Shown here: piece after piece, positions 11,813-24,860 of the stretch | Layout: each line of letters begins with the position of its first letter | Numbering within the stretch: the stretch's first letter is position 1 | Origin: Sphagnum compactum | Lineage: Eukaryota; Bryophyta; Sphagnopsida; Sphagnales | Direction of reading: 5' to 3' | DNA: 64,000 nt | NCBI GenBank assembly: GCA_965153455.1 | Contig: OZ234494.1 | Span: 12,338,001-12,402,000 of the forward strand | Translations under genes and position numbers: made by a program | The notes under the pieces: generated by a model | What the model was told of the DNA's origin: nothing | Seen by the model: only the letters and a program-made list of their open reading frames with translations | Databases searched by the model: none

Positions 11813-14800
11813 GTTATTGCACGTACTATTTAACTGCATATAGAATAGTTGCTTCCATGAGTTGCACTACTTTAGACTTTTTCTACAACTAAAACATCTC
11901 TGTGAATCATTCATTGCCCCTTTTGTGCAAATAAGCAAATATCTCCACTACACTTTTTACTAGAAATTCTTCCTCTGTAATCAAAAACAAGCCATGCCCT
12001 CTGTTCTGCCATATATACAAGAGACAGTAGCTTATGCCAATGGAATTTTGACCTCATATACATAAAAGTTTTTATGTTCCTTTTTCCTTTTTCTGAATGT
12101 TTAGAGAATGTGCTTCACACGCTTGTCCATGAAGAACATAAGGCATTGTGAACAAGAAAGCTGCACCAAATACCTACACCCTGGAAATGGCTTTGTGCAT
12201 GTAAAACAAGAAGAAATAATTGTGTTAGGAAATTCAACAAATGTAGATGATGAAACACTTGTGCCATTGTCTATAAAATTGCATCTACGATTGCAAGGCT
12301 ATGGTGAACCAACAGCCTCTGTCATGCCACCCATTGGAAGCCTGTTATAACTCAGTTGCGGATGAACCCCAACTGGGGGTTGATGTTGGGTTTCACCTTG
12401 CTAATCCATCTCTTCCTGATACATCCATGCTCTGTACTAGATTTCTGCGATGAAGATGGAATTTGGAAGGAGAATAGAAATTAATGTTGTCAGTCGAAAC
12501 TTCCAAGAATACACTGGAATCATCCTGGCTTTTCCATGAGTTAAAACAAGTGCAGTTTCCAAGTTGCTGCAACATCATATCCAGCTTATAATCCAAACCT
12601 CTCAGTATACAGATTTGTAGTTTGCAGGTAGCTCACAATAAGTGTACCGAAGTCCTTCAAATCTGTTGAAAACCGACTTCAAAGATTTAAACATATACGT
12701 ATGTTCCATTGACAATTGTCACACTTCAATGTGGTCCTGAAAGATGACATTGCAATCCTGCATGGCTTGGAATTCTGATCCCTCAACTAGTGCTGATTGA
12801 AGCCCGGGTTGCTGCAAGGGTGATAACACTTCTTCCTCTGTAGGTAAGAGCATGCTACATCTAGCAAGGTATTTCTCCAATATCACCGGTCAAAGGTGCC
12901 TTCCACCAGTGATCAATCCTGCAGCATGATGGTAACTGTAAGACACATGGCAACAAGCAGCTTCGCTGTGAGAAAACAAAGACTCATGCAAGGTCCCTCA
13001 TTATCTTCAACCGCATCTTCATCTTTGGGGACTCCCTGTAGATAAAAGCACGAGGACTGAGGTAGTTTGGTGCAAGTTCAAATCAACAAACTCAATATCC
13101 TTGTAGATCAAATGGCCAATCAGTAGTAATTTATTGCAGGCCCAAATGGAACAATCTCTAACAAAGCAGAAAACCTTGAAAATGCTGCCATTTCCTCAAA
13201 TTCCACTCAGTTTCCAAAATAACTCTGTAGAAAAGGAAAGAGCCACCAGACCGAAGTGGCACAAATGGTAGAGGCAGGTGTACTCCATGTACTGATGTAG
13301 CTGCTAGTTCACCCAAGGCTTTTTTTTTCTTTGTTTGGTGTGGAAGGGTAGACATATTGTTTAACTTCATTTTAGATGATTTATCTTTGTACACATGCAT
13401 GTAAACCATCAATCCCAAGTACTTACAACATCCCCACCCATACTCAGAACCTAGGGGCAATATAGTCAAGTTTGAGTAGGCAAGCATAGCCATTCATAGA
13501 AAATTTTATGTGCATGGCCAGATTAGCCCCACACATGGAGTGGCAACGGCCAAGATATATTGCACAAGCTCGTAAATCATCGTCGCATTTTTTCCTTTGT
13601 ATGTTTTAGTCCTTCATTGGGTTGAAGAAATCTTGATACGCTGATGTTGTTATGATGTTGTAGGAACAATAATTTACACAATTCAAAAGGTACTTTCCAA
13701 CCTATCAAAATAACTTTCCACCAACTTATCCCTTCTCATTGTCCCTGTCATTATAACATTATCCTCTACAATGTCACTGTCATGATGGCATTCTATGGAG
13801 GAGAAGGGTCTACTAATAGACCTTTTTTTTATACTTAATGTCTCACACTTCAACTCATGACTTCACTTGTAAACATTGTGCCCTCTACGTCACAAACCTT
13901 TTCCTTGTTCAACATATAAAAATTATATTGATATTTGATTGGAAGACAACTGAACAAGCAGGCAAAGGAACGATTCAATGTTAAGAATGCCTATCTAGAG
14001 TGGAAATCCACGAATCTAAAGATTTGTAAACATCATGGCTTAAATAACATAGTCAGTATGGTGTGGAGGAGGTGTGCCTTATTGGCCTTCACATGATCTA
14101 CTTAAAAGTAAAGATGTGTCATCTTCAAAGTTGTAATAGTGGTCTGCTCTTTGATCTTTGAGCAGATGGAACAAACATAGGGAGGATGTTTTGTTCTGGA
14201 AACTCCCAGAAGTTGCAAAAGGAGCATTTTAGCATGTTATTGCTTAGACTAAAAAACCTAACCAAATTAATTAAACCTAAAGAATGTTAAATTTGGACTC
14301 AAAGACCCTGATTTAATTTAAGTTTGTGGGGGGCATAAGCATCATTGGGTGAACCCACTAATAACCATTTCTAAGAATAGTAAAACTAGTGAAATTGATC
14401 AAATAATATTTTTGATCTTTTTGTAAAATAGATTTTTATTTTTTATTTATTGTCATTATTTACTGGTGTTTATACATTGCATGCCAAAGTATACGACTTT
14501 AAATGTTCATTGGAGTAAAAATAGTGAGAACTATTATAAATTTATGTTCTTAATTTGAATGGCCTTTTTTAGAGTCACATTCTTGAACTTCAAATTTTCA
14601 TAATTAAGTTATACTTATTCAATTAATTATTTAAATAAAAATAGATAAAATACCATCCAAGGTATCTTTTTGAATTATTTAAAAAAAACCTCAAACATGT
14701 TTCAAATTTATGTTTTTAACCAAAAGTTCAAAGAATGTAAACATTGTGACATTTCTAAAACTTTTCTTCAATGAAATGATAATTAAAAATTATATATATA

Positions 14801-17800
14801 TAAAATTTTGAAAATTTGTACAACTTAATAAATGTACCCACCAAAAATTCTAGTGAAAAGTATTATTTATTTTTAATATTAAATTTTAAAGTTCAATGGC
14901 TCCAATAAAATGAATTTTTGACATTTCCAACGGGTCCACCCAATAATCCTTATGCCAAAGATAATTATAATATTTAGAAATAATGTAGATGAATTTTGAG
15001 ATTTTTACCACCGTACTAGTGTGGGTGTTGATTCACCTCAACCAAATATAGACCCTACTTTCATGATAGTGTGCACATTTGAAAGTAACAACTGAAATGT
15101 GCGTTAGAAAGTAACAATTGAATTGCTCCTTGTTCACCATCTTTTGGTTACCATTGAATTCCAAGCAAGTAACACCATGCACATCAAGTGGGCTATGGTG
15201 AACTTTCTTATGCTGCATGGTTAATTTCTTCTATCATAATTGTACATCTTTAGATTTATAAGTGTTTTTACATAATTGGAATTATGTCTATGAAGTCCCA
15301 ACTCATTTCAGAATGTTGGTTAGTAGTTACTAAGTGAAGACATTGAACAACTCTTAAATGATATTGAGAATTTTGCACTTGTCGACATGATTCAATTTAT
15401 CTACATAAGTTCTTGTGCAAATTCAGATTTGCGATCCATGTCTGGTTATGCACATAATGCATGGTAATGTTCATTTCTAATCTGGGGCTCCTGTTTAGGA
15501 TGATTGAACTATTGTGTGGCAAAGATTGACAATGAGTTGTGAGCTTGCAACTAATGTAGTTATTGCATTTGTATACATAATTTTGTTTGCATGACAAAGC
15601 AAAGTTGTCGACTTTTTGTTGTGCTTAGATATTAGTTGAACTCTTTTGGTGGATGGAGTGTGTACAAGACAACCGTGCCTTTGCAATTGAATGGAAATGA
15701 GAGTGTGGTTTGGTAATATGTTCCATACCTTATATTAGCTCTATAGTCATTAGTCATATACATTCCCTTTCATGCCAATCATTTGTTGCTTGCAGGTACA
15801 ATTTGTTCAAGGATGTCATATTATAGTATCTCTCCACACTTGCATACATGGTAAGGATTGGCTCTTTTTCAATTTAGCTCCTATGGTGCATTTGATTTCC
15901 TTCAATTTGGAGAAACTTCACACACTTTTTGGGATCTTAGTTTTGTCGCTCCACATGGGGTCTATCCATCTAGTGACCTTTGGGAATTGTGGATCTACAC
16001 AATGCATTTTAATTTAGTCGTAAGTAAGCTCACGAATCTCCATGGTCACTAGATCACTTTAGTATGTGTTAATATGACCATTCTAGTATATATACCATTT
16101 TAATTTGAAATTTTAAGTACAAATCTTGGGAATTGATATCTTCTTAGACCTAGAAAGATTTTCCAACGCATCTTTGTTGGATTTGAATGAGAAGTTCATT
16201 ATGGAATACATTATGTTTTAATGAAGTCAAAATTTGAAATGGTTGAAAGTTCATTCTAATCACAATGACTTTCTTTCTAGTTGTAACTTTGAAACCAATT
16301 AGTGATACTGGTCATTGTTAAGGCATAAGTATTAGTGAAGGTCCAGATTAACATTGATCTTGTACGAGATATGTTAACAAAATAATTTGGACTCGTTTCT
16401 TGCAACGTATATGTGGAGCCAGATACATGATTAAAAACACAAAATGGACACAAGGTGGGGGCATCAACTTGGTGTGAATGTTACATAAAATCTTTAACCA
16501 TTAATTGGATGTTATTGTAAGAATACTACTGCGCATTGTTTCAACACAGCAATGGCATGAAATAGATCACATTTATTTTGTGCCTCTTTAACACTATGAT
16601 TAAGCATGACAAAAGTGTGTGGTTAAAGTTATTGTTGTGGTGGTTAATCATGTGTGACTTTCACATTGCAAAAAACCAACAGAATTGACACACCCTTAAG
16701 AATTTGCAGAATTCTTGTTGAAAAGATCACTATTTCCTTGCCTGGGAGTTTGTGATGAATGTGAACAAGCACTGTAAGAGAGTTAGGGCTCATGGGCCAC
16801 TTAATAGTGGGATCTGAAAGTTATGAAACTTGTAATGGTCTTAAAGACAAAATGTGAACACCATTTACACTTTGGTTTAACCCTATGAGATTTTTAGAAA
16901 TAACCTACTAAATTGGATCGTGGAGCAAAGCCCTTACACCGTAGTGACATAGGAAACCCTCCTTTCCCACGCCTTTCTACACTATGATTGAGGAGGAGGT
17001 TCAAACAACAGAATCCAGGCAAGATTGAAGTATTGCAAAATCAAAGTCCTGGTGAAATGACAGACGTGAACAATCTCTCTTTAACCATGTGGTCTAATCT
17101 TCACAAAAAGCTCAAAATAAATCATTTCAATGCAGTGCCTTCACATTGTCACAAAGGGACTTCATTGTGCTGGAGAACTGTGCAATAATACTCACACCAA
17201 TAATTCAAGAAAGACATATTCCTGTCGTGAAGTACATTAATGGACTTGAGGTTTATGTACAATCATAGAGTTGAAACATATAATATTCTCATGTACAAAA
17301 ACATGATAATAAACAATTTTAAATTGAAAATCACAACAAGCCTTTCTAAGTTGCCAAGATCAAACTCTAACAAATAGGTAAATAAAATTCAAATGAGCAC
17401 TTGCAGGAGCTAGCAAGGTACCATTGCATTGGAAATCCTTACATCATTTCATACCCGACAATATTAAGTATTAACATAGCTGAAGATCTAACCATTGGAT
17501 TTCAGATCCAACATCACTCTAGTGATACTCAAAATTTTATGTTCAGCTGATCTGTGATCTGACAATTGGATTTTGCAATACAGAGCAGGTTTCTTCTTCC
17601 ATTGATATTATTGAACTCTGAAAATTTTCTAAATGATACAAATAAACTGTCCGATAATCAAATTTCAGTTTCCACAAATGGAATTTGGGGACAGAAAAAA
17701 AGTCCTGAGTTATTTTATTTCTCAAAGGGCAAAACATCTGCTGCAGAGATCACCCCTCAAACAAGGGATTCCAAGACAGGAGTGCATGGAATACAACCCT

Positions 17801-18162
17801 CTGGATGTGCGTATCTCAACACAATTTTGTGGGGATACTCACACCACCTCTAATTAATATAACAGTTCTTCCATATTCCAGCAGAAAATTTGACAATTAG
17901 CATGTAAACTGGCAGCTTTTACTGGAGATTTTTCAAGTGTCGCATCTGTTTCATTGGAAACTGGACACAAAATGTATTGTGTTGTGGTTCGACTTAGGCA
18001 TCATTCAAGCAATGCATGAAGTGGGAAACCGTAGCTATGTGAGCTCAGCAAGAACTATGTGAGCCACATGAAGAATTGAAAAATGTTTTGCATTTTCAGA
18101 ATATAAAAGCATACTTCTAATGTAGCTTCATGATCAGAAATGAAACGAAATTGTGAAGAAAA
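11813..18162. other. Intergenic DNA between PIMT and MCCB, no gene recognised
   Basis: The first part presumably holds the 3' untranslated end of the methyltransferase gene, and the last part that of the carboxylase gene on the other strand. From about 13.6 to 17 kb the sequence becomes AT-rich with no open frame longer than about 110 codons. Open stretches at 12108-12350, 15772-16017 and 17566-17853 show no family resemblance or splice context that I recognise. Confidence 0.5.
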
Positions 18163-18716
18163 TCACATGCGAAACACACCGTAGCTTGATACCTGAGGGG
18201 CAGTTTGAGAACAAGCAGAGAGGCAGAGTGCCAATACTTTACGAGTATCTGCAGGATCGATAATGCCATCATCCCATAACCGAGCACTTGCATAATACGG
18301 ATGTCCTTCTTTATCATATCCATCCATTACCTTAGCTTTGAACTTTTCTTCCTCCTCAGCACTCCACTGCATTCTCATGGCAGATGATGTCAGCTGTGAC
18401 CTACTCACCTAAACGACTCTGGCGACAAAATGAGGATGAAACAGTGTAGACAGTGGAGAGAGGAATGCACATACCAACAGGAACACAAAACACTACACCC
18501 AACAATTTAAGAGACTGGTATTTCTAACTGATCTGAGAGTTGTGAATCATCAAGTGAGAATAGAAGTGTGGTTGAGTACACAAACCGTAGTGTGATCCCG
18601 TTTGTGTTTCTCTCTTTCAACCTGTGCTAAAACTCCTGCTGCCTGCATCACAACCAGGAAAAATAAACAACTGCAGGACTTCCAGTTTCACTGATGTCAA
18701 TCCTATTTGCTCTCTG

Positions 18717-18779
<63 letters not shown>

Positions 18780-21700
18780 TATGTCTCCAACTATCTGAGT
18801 GGAACAACCATATGCCCTGAGAGCGATGTTGAGGACTCTCAAGATTTGAATTTTGTGAAAACAAGTTGCTACCTGAGAGCCACCCATTACAGAGATACGA
18901 GCATTGGGCCACATGAATAGAAAATTGGGGCTATAGGCCCTTCCACACATTCCATAGTTTCCAGCTCCATAGCTTCCACCAACAATTATTGTAATCTTTG
19001 GCACCTGCCAAACATGTTTGTGTAGGAATGTGAGCATATATCCATGAACTGACCAAAGAATTGGTCATTCATTTGTTTCTGGATCAAGTGCTGTTGCAGT
19101 GTATACAAAAGGTGATGCTGCAGATCACAAACTGATCAAACGGGGGGTGATTGCAAACTCTGGGGCTAATAATGCATCTGTCAAGCTCAGACCCAACTTC
19201 TCATTGTCCAGGTATAGATTTAAACCCAGAGAGATGCTACTTTCTTGAAGATAACAAAGACATCACTGAGAGGAAAAGCAAGCACCTTAGCACAAGCAAC
19301 AGCCATGACCATTTTGGCACCTGCCTTGGCAATGCCACTGGCCTCTGATCTAGACCCCACCTGCCAAAGTCCAATGGAGACAACAATGGAGTGAAAAAAG
19401 TGGTCAAATCTCATGCACAACTGTAATCTTGCTCCAGTTGGCATGCTGAAGCCCCATTTCAAAATCAAGGGAGAGACTATCTGTTCCTCTCCCACCCAAT
19501 GTTCCAGTAAATTCAGAGGTTCTGAAGTAGCAGTTAGGGATACAAAGATATCTGACCATGAAACCTGTGATGTTCTGGAGAAAGATAAGAGGAATGTGAC
19601 GCTGTGCACAAAGCTGTATAAAATGAGCTCCCTTCAAAGCTGACTCGGTGAAGAGGATGCCATTGTTTGCCACAATCCCTACTGGTTGACCCATTATTCT
19701 TGCGAAACCAGTGACTAATGTCTGCATCACATACACGGATAGGTCAAGTCACTAATCGCTTGGCCAAAGGTCCAGCATTGTGATAGTTGCTACACTAAGG
19801 CAGAAATTGTCTGTTCCCATTTCTAGCCACGGAAATGAAGAGTACAACTTACAGTGCCATATAACTTCTTGAATTCATTGAACTCACTACCATCAACAAT
19901 ACGGGCAATCACAGAACGGACGTCATATGCTTTCCGTCGATCTGTTGGAACAATGCCGTGAAGCTCTTCAGTGCTGTACAAGGGTTCCCTGATTTTCTCA
20001 TCAACTGCTTTGAAACAGTCTTGTGGAGCTTTGTTGGTGACACCAGCAAGGTGCAAGTTTTGCACTATTTTGCGTCCAATAGCTAGAGCATGTAACTCAT
20101 CTGTCAATCTCCACCCCAACAATCAATGACATAAGCAGAATTGCTTTAATCCCCACTGAGGATGTAACAGAGACCCATCCACAGTTGCAGTTCACCTGAG
20201 CTCCTAGGAAGCAGCTCCTGTAGGCAGTGCAGACACTGGTCAAGGTTGGAAGTGAGCAACAAAAGGTAGTGGTGTGAATTAACAACATGCCTGACATTCT
20301 AAAGAGAGTTCTTACTCACCAGCTGCAAAGTGATCTGCAACGCCTGACACCTTACAATGCAAAGCAGCACCTCCCAGATCCTCAGGACTCACATCTTCTC
20401 CTGTTGCTGCCTGCCAGCCCACAGATCTTCAGCCTATAAGAAAATAATCACACAGTTCCAACTGAATTGGGTCAGTCAAACAAGCCCTGAACACAATAAT
20501 ACCTTCACCAGTGGCGGGCCTGCGAGGAAGATTGTGCCATTGCCTTTCACAATCACACTCTCATCAGCCATAGCAGGTACATAGGCACCCCCAGCTGTGC
20601 ATGAACCCAGAACCAAAGCAATCTGTGGAATGCCTGCTGCAGACATCTGGGCCTGATTGTAGAAAATCCGCCCAAAATGGTCCCTGTCTGGAAAAACATC
20701 AGCCTGCCTTGGAAGGTTGGCACCCCCACTATCAACAAGGTAAATACAAGGCAGGTTGCACTGTGCTGCAATTTCCTGTGCCCGCAAATGCTTCTTCACA
20801 GTAATGGGATAGTATGTGCCCCCCTTCACTGTCGGATCATTTGCAATGAACATGCAGAGCTGCCCATGAACTAAGCCAAGGCCAGTTACAATACCTCCAG
20901 CTGCTAGTGGCTCGTTGTATAGCTCATGCCCTGCAAGCTACACATCAGATTCAAACAAGGTCCATCATTTCACTTTCCATTCGATACTTGCAGATGGGTG
21001 GAGACAAAAGTAAGTGAACAACAACACATGGTTGATGTTGAAGACTCAGCAGAAGGATGAGAGGAAGGACATTATTGTACCTGTGATAGTTCCAAGAAGG
21101 GGGATGCAGGGTCAAGGAGATGATCTATGCGCTCACGTGGTAAGAATTTATTTCTTTTCTTGTGTCTTTCGAGTGCCTTGCTACCACCTCCAAGCCGCAC
21201 CTGATCACATGGTACATACATCCAGGTTTTGTCAGTCCTTTTGACACAACAATACACGATCCTTCTTCAATTCTCACTTTTTTTCCCATTTTGTACTCAG
21301 GAAAAAAAATTATGACAGTCTTTGTAATGGAGTTATTACTTTTTCAACTTGCTGGCGGAGGTCAAGCAGCAGCTCCTCCATGGCATTCCGATTTTCAACA
21401 AAGTCATTACTCTTGCTGTCAACATCATCTCGCAGAATGTTCAAGTCCTGATCCAAGCTCATAAAACCTCTCCTCCAGCCACCAAAGGAAGCAGCAGCAG
21501 CAGCATTGCCACTATACCTGATGGCAGGCACAAATTGGGATTTATGCCACCGCCGCCTTTCTGCTCCAAAACCTCCCACACCCAAAATACCTTTGGGTGT
21601 TTCCTTGTACAGTTGATGAAAAGCTTGAAGATTATCAGCTTCTCCAAGCCCTGTTGCAACTGATGAATCTTGTCTCCGGCACAAGCAATGATTTTCCAGG

Positions 21701-21900
21701 CTTATCCATCTCTCACAGAGCCTTGTATCTGCATGACTACTACTACTTGCCAACGCATGGTGCTGCTCATCATGGAAATAGCCCTCTGTCTGTACACAAT
21801 GTCTTTGCTTGGAACTTGATGATCTCAAGCTTGCTGCTGCAAAATCTTCCCAGAAGTTGTATGTCCAGCGACAACTTTTTTTCTGCACAATTCGGGCCAT
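18163..21900 (-). CDS. MCCB: Methylcrotonoyl-CoA carboxylase beta chain, mitochondrial (ten exons)
   Basis: This is the carboxyltransferase subunit that, with the biotin-carrying alpha subunit, carboxylates 3-methylcrotonyl-CoA in mitochondrial leucine breakdown. Exons in transcript order are 21900-21340, 21200-21081, 20937-20503, 20410-20320, 20100-19853, 19721-19557, 19360-19286, 19004-18873, 18642-18586 and 18408-18163. All joins are GT-AG and in frame, giving 709 aa. Landmarks are [16 protein letters not shown] (204-219), [53 protein letters not shown] (N-terminal oxyanion-hole region), [38 protein letters not shown] (C-terminal oxyanion-hole region) and the conserved C-terminus YGVFRM. 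The N-terminus is about 100 residues longer than the Arabidopsis enzyme. It contains an Arg/Ala-rich stretch (WRRGF near residue 145) suitable for a mitochondrial presequence. A Met at residue 147 could be an alternative start. Confidence 0.96.
18721..18779. repeat. Compound (TC)n(TA)n microsatellite in MCCB intron 8
   Basis: Seventeen TC units are followed directly by about eleven TA units. The tract lies wholly inside the intron between exons 8 and 9 of the carboxylase gene (18643-18872). It is likely length-polymorphic. Confidence 0.95.
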
Positions 21901-21934
21901 GGAAGTTGCCAGAAGAAGAAGAAGCAATCCAGCT

Positions 21935-21967
21935 CTAAGTAGTAGAAGAAGAAAAACCCACCACCAT
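21935..21967 (-). promoter_or_regulatory. Upstream ORF before the MCCB start codon
   Basis: An ATG in the strong context ccaccATGG opens a ten-codon frame ending in TAG, 34 bases before the chosen MCCB start at 21900. If transcription starts further upstream, ribosomes would meet this ATG first, and it could lower translation of the main frame or favour a downstream start. The effect is inference. Confidence 0.55.
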
Positions 21968-21975
21968 GGTTGCAA

Positions 21976-24160
21976 ACGAGCTTCTTCTTTTCACTACCAA
22001 GATCTGCCCAAGCATCATCAATCAGGCCGTTGTGGTTTGATTAGAAAAACCTGAGAGTACTAACGTCTTGTCTCTAGGGTTTTCAATCCCCTCTCTCACT
22101 ACCAAGCTGATGCTGCACTTCTGCTGCACAACAACATCCAAACCCGAAAAGAAGAAGTTTTGAAGCCCCTCAAGCTAGAATTCGCACACGACACTTCACA
22201 CAACACGACACCTAACATACACGATAAGCATGCTGACAAGTCCTTCGAAAGAATTGTTTTGTGGGACCCATGAGGATAGAACTCCGCGCGCACACACACA
22301 CATTCTCTGAATGTCTATCACGTTTGCAGATCTGCACCTGTCTGTGCACTTTTGTTAGTGCACACTTGAGTTCCCTGTTTCTCAGCAGAAATGGCTCTAG
22401 TGACCTGGACCTGCGTAAGCAAATCCGGTTGTATGACTAAACCCTAACCGGGTGATGTAAGGCAAGCTTGCCCTACTGGATGATTTACTGCGCTGGATGC
22501 CACTGGCAGAAAATGCCAGGTGGAGACGACGGTTGTGGATCATGAACATTGGAGGAGCTGCGTTTTTCTTCTTTACTTCTTTTCTATTTTGCTTGTGTTT
22601 TGTTGTTTGCAGGTTATGGAGATTGGTTTGTTGCTCTTCGTGGTGTGCCAGCATGCAGATCAAGGGTTGGTGATGGAGCATTGTTTCTGTGATTTTCTTC
22701 TATTGTGTGTGATGGAGATGACTCAGAGTTGATTGATGGAGGATGGGGTGCTTGGTTGTTGAGGGGGATAAATACAAGATGACTGGAGAAGCTAAACACA
22801 CTTGTTTTTTCGACTCTTCTTCATTGAATTATGATTTGTTGTAAAAAAAAATTCGATGTTAGGAGTATGATTAGGTGCTTGAGTTCAATGTCTATATGTT
22901 CTACATGTTAGCTTCATGAATTTGGTTGCACTAAAATTAGTGAACAGAACACTAGGTATTAGTAAATCAATTTTGTTGCACTAAAATTAGTGAGCAGAAC
23001 ACTAGGTATTAGTGAATCAATAAGGACCTGATGACGAAAGAGATGACAGGCTCTAGGGGATCAATCAGTTGGCCTTTTGTGGGGTATTTTGTTCAAGATC
23101 TCATCACGAAAGTATTTCACACGAATTGACTAATAGAGAGTATGGTTTGCATATCTTATCATTAATCTGACACTTATTGTTGTGTTCTAATGTGTTACTT
23201 TTGACTTCGGATGTAACTGTTGTCCTCCACCTATTTGCATGAGTCTATTACGCTATCACGCTATGCCTTCTTCCACCCTTTCTTTTTGCATCGTTTTTTG
23301 AATTTTTGCACATTGTACAAATAGCCAACCCTATTTATGTTAACCCGACTACCAATTCCAATATGATATTCATGTTCTATTCAAATTTGTTGCCACCAAT
23401 TTGTCAAAGTTTCTTGATGTTTGCTCATTCTTTTTTTTGGTCCATCTATCTTTCCAGAGGCCAATCTTTGTCGAATGAAACATAATTTTGTTTTCTAACG
23501 ATTCTCTACATTTTCCCTCACTTTTTCATTTATTTCCAAGCTTACACTACATTCATGTAAGTGACATAATGTATCGCAACTTGTAGAAATTTTAGGTTGG
23601 GTCTTCACTCAATAGTTTTCAAAGTGATCACCCTATCCCAAATTTTATTCTCTTTGCCAAATTCCATCAACAAACATTATCCTTGGCTACAAGCACATGA
23701 GTTTTACAATCTTACACTTGTTAGTACACTTCTTGATTTCCTTGTTCATGGTTTTCATTATATTATGTTTTGTCAAATTTCATATTTGTCTCGCTCCCTG
23801 CTTGGATTATATTTATCAGGTTCCTCCTCCTTTTCCTCCAAGCCCTTCAAACTTTTTCCTAGTGTGTCATTATGTTCTTGTTGCTTCAAATCCCTTTGAG
23901 TTCCTTCATTACTATTTTTGTGCCCCTTGTAACATGGTGACATTTCATGTTCCTAAACGTTCGGACCTCACCATCATGGTAAACAATTTAAAGATGGTCG
24001 TTGTCTCTAAACATTGTATGTGCGCTATGTTTTCTTTTCAATCATTCTCAAGAAATCATCCTTATGGCAGGAACCACAAGTTCTATGGTCAGGAATGTTG
24101 ACGCACCCCAAAGTCCTTGAAATATTCAAATGTGAGTTTGAAGGTGGAAACAACATGGTT
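21976..24160. other. MCCB upstream region and intergenic DNA
   Basis: The 5' flank of the carboxylase gene (21.98-22.4 kb) contains a short (CA)n run near 22290. Beyond it no gene is recognised: the open frames at 22397-22681 (-), 23597-23899 (+) and 23697-24101 (+) overlap one another and have unstructured composition. A 50-bp tandem duplication lies at 22925-23022. Confidence 0.5.
22925..23022. repeat. 50-bp tandem duplication
   Basis: Two near-identical units start at 22925 and 22975 ('gttgcactaaaattagtga', then 'cagaacactaggtattagt'). They differ at only a few positions, which suggests a recent duplication. Confidence 0.9.
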
Positions 24161-24162
24161 TG

Positions 24163-24244
24163 CACACCACTAGGTTTGAACCCATGACCCTTAAAGTCTT
24201 AGGGTCCCAGAAGGGGCTATACCAATGAGCCATCACCCTAGGGG
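24163..24244 (-). mobile_element. tRNA-derived, SINE-like head
   Basis: Read on the minus strand, the segment has an A-box-like TGGCTCATTGGTATAG (24232-24217) and a B-box-like GGTTCAAACC (24182-24173) about 45 bases apart, as in pol III promoters of tRNA-derived SINEs. The ends do not pair as a proper acceptor stem, so it is not a functional tRNA gene. It directly abuts the end of the gypsy fragment. Confidence 0.5.
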
Positions 24245-24860
24245 TATTGGTGGTCCATTTTCGACACCAATGGACATCACTAACCACACAATAGTTTGCC
24301 AATTAATGACAAAATTTGTCTTGTACTAATGTTCTGGTGCAATTGATACTTGATGATATCTTGAATATCCACCTAAAAATGAATAAGCCCCATGCCTTGT
24401 TGTTATATTTAAAATTGGATCAATAATTGGCAATGGGTACAAATCTTTCTTTGTTGCAACATTGAGCTTTCAAAAATTAACATAATTTCGTAACTTGTTG
24501 TTTTTTTTCATAAAAACTACAATTGGAAATAAGCAAATAGCTTCTTCTACTAGTTGAATAAATTCAACAAATAATTTTTCAATGTCTTATTTGACAATTG
24601 TCGCATAATTTGGGTTCATTCGATACCTTGTTTGATGGGCTAGAGGTATTGAAATATTTAACTCAATTCAATGTTGAATCAATTCTAGTGGTATGCTTTT
24701 CAATTCATTGTAAGTCTAGGAAAAAAATCCATTACAACAACTTAACAAGTTCATCAAAATGTTCAAATTCAAGCTTGGAATTGATCTTGACATAGGGGGG
24801 TATTTCAAAAGTTCCAAGATTGACCTTTTATAATTGTTCTTTCTCCACAATAGTCTAATC
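24245..24860 (-). mobile_element. Decayed Ty3/gypsy reverse transcriptase fragment
   Basis: Minus-strand translation across frameshifts gives the order expected for gypsy Pol. It runs IELNISIPLAHQTRYRMNP, then FIQLVEEAICLFPIVVF, then KLNVATKKDLYPLPIID, then YSFLGGYSRYHQVSIAPEH and YKTNFVINW. These match the fingers and palm of the reverse transcriptase, ahead of the catalytic YxDD block, which is not reached. Several in-frame stops show it is dead. Sequence upstream on the same strand (24.86-25.4 kb) may be degraded protease or linker, but this is weak. No LTRs were found. Confidence 0.9.

Noticed and set aside
18624-19037. Open frames on both strands through the TC/TA microsatellite
   Set aside because: These run through intron 8 of MCCB, and the repeat lacks stops. 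Only 18873-19004 on the minus strand is a real exon.
21901-21975. Extension of the MCCB frame upstream to a Trp/Leu-rich start
   Set aside because: The extension begins with TTG, not ATG. The first ATG in frame is at 21900, and the upstream ATG at 21967 is in another frame.
24163-24244. Functional tRNA gene
   Set aside because: A- and B-box-like motifs are present, but the acceptor and anticodon stems do not pair properly.
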